A stretch of DNA of 64,000 bases from Rutstroemia sp. NJR-2017a BVV2 (lineage: Eukaryota > Ascomycota > Leotiomycetes > Helotiales > Rutstroemiaceae), in assembly GCA_002946415.1 (NCBI GenBank), contig NJPS01000050.1:62001-126000 (forward strand), read 5' to 3'. The notes beneath the pieces were generated by a model, which was given only the letters and a program-made list of their open reading frames with translations, searched no databases and was not told the origin of the DNA. The position numbers and the translations under genes are program-made. Shown one piece after another: positions 60,701 through 64,000 of the stretch (positions within the stretch are counted from its first letter, which is position 1; the number at the start of each line of letters is the position of its first letter).

Positions 60701-62860
60701 TAAATAAACTTCTTTTTTAATCTTTAGTTTAAGATTATAACTATAATAATATATTTTTATAATATCAGTCTATTAGAAGTAAGAGATTTCAAAACTTTAA
60801 ATAAAGTTCTTGATTTATAATTTTAGTAATATTTTAGATAGTATAATTTTATATTAATTATTAAAATCTATATAGATCTATAATCAAATTAAAATAAAAT
60901 ATACTAATTCAGATACTATATTTACCTTCTTGATAAAGATAGAAAGTTAGATATAAATAAGAAATTATATAAAGTGAATTCTCGAACTTATTTAGAATAT
61001 CTAATAGATTATATATCTAGTATACTAATTTATAGAATCTGGATTTCTATACTTAAATAGATTATTATTATTTGAAATATTAGATTCAACAAGAATATCT
61101 TCTATTTTAAAGAAACTAAATCTAAGAAAGTTATTTCTAAGAAATATTTAAAAAAAATATCTTAGTTATTAGATATTTATATAATCGAAAACCTTGATAA
61201 ATTAATTCTCGAAAATGATAATATAACTAATCTTATAGTTACTACTAAGAAAGTTATTTTATAATCTACTAATTAGTAGGAAGTTTATAAATAGGATTTG
61301 AAGATAAATAATAATCTTGATAAAGATAATAATAAAAGTTTTTCTAGTAATTTATAATCTGAAGATAATAATCTATATCTCAAAGGAAATAATAAGAGTT
61401 TAGATAAATACTAATTTGAAAATCAGTTTTCAAATTAGATAATCAATAATATTATAACTTAATCTAATATTAGTAAAAAGTTAACTAATCTTTATAATAC
61501 TCTATTAGTAGTTAGAATAGATAACTAGATACTAGATAATTCTATATTAACTAATAAGTTGGAAATTAGAATACTAACTAAGTTTGAAAATAAGATAGAT
61601 TTCAAATATTATAATATTGTCGATATTCTATATAAAGAATATAAAGATAGTTTAGATAATAAATCTTTCTAATTAGTATATCTTATAATTAAAGATATTC
61701 TATATAATCTTATATATATTATATATAATAGTAATAATTTATATAAATAGAAAGAGATTAAGATAATTTAATCTAATAATTTTTTATTATTGAACAAAAA
61801 AGGTTAATTATTTAAGAAATTAAGATTCGTTATTGAAATCTCTATAAGAAAATTAGATATATTTAAAAAAGCTTTTCTAGAAGTTAAATTATTTGTTTAT
61901 AAAATAGATAGATTTATCTCTAAATTCGAAATATATAGAGAAAGATATTACTATTAGAGATATAATAAAAAGATTATTAATATATTTATTAAGATAATTA
62001 TTACTTAACTATCTAAAAAAGATATTGAGAAATTTAATAAGTTTTATAATATATTCTGGTCTGATCAATTGAATATAAATAGAGATAAAGAAATTAGAAA
62101 TTTTATAATACTTTATAATATAATAACTACCACAATTGCAAATAAATAAAAGAAATCTATATCGGATATAATATAGTTATCCAAAATCTATATTAGCTAA
62201 ATCTAAAAACTTTTGAAATATTATTATAATCTTAATAACTATTCTCTAGAAGTTATTTTCAAAGTAGATTATAACTAGAAGATTAATAATCTGAAAATAT
62301 AAAATATATAGAGAGAAATACTAATTAGTATAACTAATATTAAACTAATTCTTCTTAAATAAATATTTATCTATAAAACAAATCAGAATAGATATATAAT
62401 ATATTATAAATTATATCTTATAATTAGAGATAATCTTTAGACTAAGAATATAATTGAATCAATTTATATAATAATATTTGTTTTTTATTCTTTTTGAATT
62501 ATTATAACTATTATTACTAAACTCGATCTAGAAACCAAATAATATAATATAATAAATACTTTTATAAATATATTAAGAAATCCAAATAGTGAACTAATTA
62601 TATATTATCTTCTTAATAGATATAAAATAAAAAACAAAAATTGTAATTATCGATTATATATTTTATAATCTCTAAGATTCCTTAATAATCTAGTTCAAAG
62701 ATTTTATTAATATATTTAGAAGATTTAGAATAAAATTATATTCTAACAAGTTTTATATATTTATTAGTAATAGCTATAAGATATTAATATTATTTTTTCA
62801 AACAATATCTAGAAACAAAACGAAACCGATCATAAACTACAATTAATCCTAGTATTAGAT
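57762..62860 (+). mobile_element. RIP-decayed Ty1/Copia retrotransposon, integrase and RT recognisable
   Basis: Forward frames full of TAG/TAA follow the Copia order. A gag-pre-integrase-like stretch lies near 60200-60400. Integrase follows at about 60500-60830 (NNIIERIE, then KIITKSIKI and YFYNISLLEVRDFKTLNKVLDL; compare NGVxER and TPxE in the family). RT comes near 62330-62640 (KQIFIYKTNQNRYIIYYK and TKLDLETKQYNIINTFIN). It stops near 62860, where a much less mutated element begins. No LTR could be delimited. The pol order supports Copia rather than Gypsy (integrase before RT). Confidence 0.72.
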
Positions 62861-62952
62861 TTAGGAGCTTAGCAAGCCTATAAGCTAACAAACCGCAGCT
62901 CGGTACGATACCAGCTGCAGAAGTAATAGCGGGTTCGAGCTCGTTGATATAG

Positions 62953-64000
62953 ATGGAGATATACAAATACGAAACTGATATAAGAAAAATATATATAGAA
63001 AAGAAAGGGAAAACGGAAATAGAGATTATAAGTAAGGCCCTCGCAAAGCTTAAACTTATAGGAGAGGAAAAAAAGATATAGGATATAATCCAAGAGCTAG
63101 TAAAAGGCTAAGGAAACTAGAGCAAAGAGCAAGTACTCTACAAGTATATAGAAGAGGTACTTGTAGAGCTCAAGAAGGAGAAAAGAGGTATCTTGTACAA
63201 GAAGCCAAAAGAGACCTAGATTGATATAGCCAAGAATACCTTACCGGTATATAAAAAGTGTAAAGTACTATTTGCAGTAAGCAACAAAGCTATACTTGCA
63301 AAGCCAAGCGAGGTCCTAGTAAAGGAGATCAACTAGGTAGTAAGGGAAGAGATAGTACAAGGGGTCTATATATTCCTGGGAGAGAAGGTAGTTTTAGTAT
63401 TTACTATTAAGGAAGCTAAGGTGAAATGGTAGGGTAGAGCGGAGCTGAAAGGAGTGCTCGATAAGGGTACCGAAAGCAAGGAGCAGATAGTAGATATAGT
63501 AGTTTTTGGGGTACCTAGGCAGATAATTACAGGGTTTACAAACGGCTAACTCCTTGAAGAGGTAGAAAAACAAAACCCTGGGCTATAAGCGAAGTATATA
63601 GTAGCTACTGGGATTAATAAGAATAGGGGAAGTATAATACTAGTATTCGGCTTCGGTACTAATAAGGAGGTAAATAGAGCAATCGACCAGGGAATATTAT
63701 GGAATAATATACTCTTACCAACTGAGTGATATATTAAAGAGATGCTAACCTCGAGATACTTCAAATGCTAGAAATACAGCTATAAAGCAGAGCGGTGTAC
63801 TGCTATCTAAGAGCGCTATATATGGTGTATAGGTATAAGATATAGTATTAAAACTTGTCCGACTACAGGATTAGTAGCAGCTAAGAGCTACATAAGCTGT
63901 AATATAGTAGGATATAGTACAATCGATAAGATCTACCTGTGCAACTAGTAGGATCAACGCAGAGCTGCCTAGGTATATATGAAAAGAGAAAGAAGATATC
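62953..64000 (+). pseudogene. ORF1 (gag-like, zinc knuckles) of a LINE/Tad1-type retrotransposon, runs off the window
   Basis: GC rises abruptly near 62870. From the ATG at 62953 one frame runs to the window end with scattered TAG codons. It shows a basic N-terminal region, a central block (IVDIVVFGVPRQIITGF, NRGSIILVFGFG) and a Cys-rich end (YFKC-stop-KYSYKAERCTA, then WCIGIRYSIKTCP). The spacing is that of repeated CCHC knuckles with some Cys and His turned to Tyr. Fungal Tad1-type non-LTR elements carry such an ORF1 before the endonuclease-RT ORF. RIP is partial: a dozen or so stops rather than saturation. It seems to have inserted into, or next to, the Copia copy. Confidence 0.7.

Overview
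The window looks like a nuclear segment of a filamentous ascomycete (Pezizomycotina). The protein genes carry short GT-AG introns, and the families present (HET-NACHT-ankyrin, CorA-like, hybrid histidine kinase, P450, NRPS) are typical of that group. The base composition is strongly two-sided: gene islands of ordinary GC alternate with extremely AT-rich blocks. The AT-rich blocks are transposons in which C has become T and G has become A (TAG/TAA in place of Gln or Trp codons, Tyr in place of Cys or His). That is the signature of repeat-induced point mutation (RIP).

Layout. 1-1690: decayed Copia pol end. 1983-2743: small hypothetical gene. 3278-4791: secreted FAD oxidoreductase. 5043-5815: an LTR, a row of five small hairpins, and a heavily mutated second copy of the LTR. 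6414-10487: a HET-NACHT-ankyrin NLR-type gene. 10623-17590: a complete but dead Ty3/Gypsy chromovirus with 550-bp LTRs. 18341-19555 and 20696-21117: two terminal-inverted-repeat elements. 22340-25863: a seven-exon CorA-like gene. 26911-28234: a dead Tc1-type transposon, followed by a second hairpin array. 28587-30431: a cytochrome P450, divergent from a hybrid histidine kinase at about 31322-35926. 36963-45565: a decayed nonribosomal peptide synthetase. 46430-62860: nested RIP-mutated Gypsy and Copia elements. 62870-64000: the start of a LINE-type element that runs off the window.

How the genes relate. The P450, the kinase and the NRPS sit side by side like the remains of a secondary-metabolite locus. 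The P450 and kinase frames look usable apart from one unresolved kinase exon junction. The NRPS cannot make a full protein: it has seven nonsense codons outside any insertion, at least three frameshifts, and a 236-bp hAT-like MITE whose first three bases supply a further stop codon. The NLR gene is open over its whole length and carries near-identical ankyrin repeats. All readings come from inspection of the sequence. Product names rest on motifs seen by eye, not on a database search.
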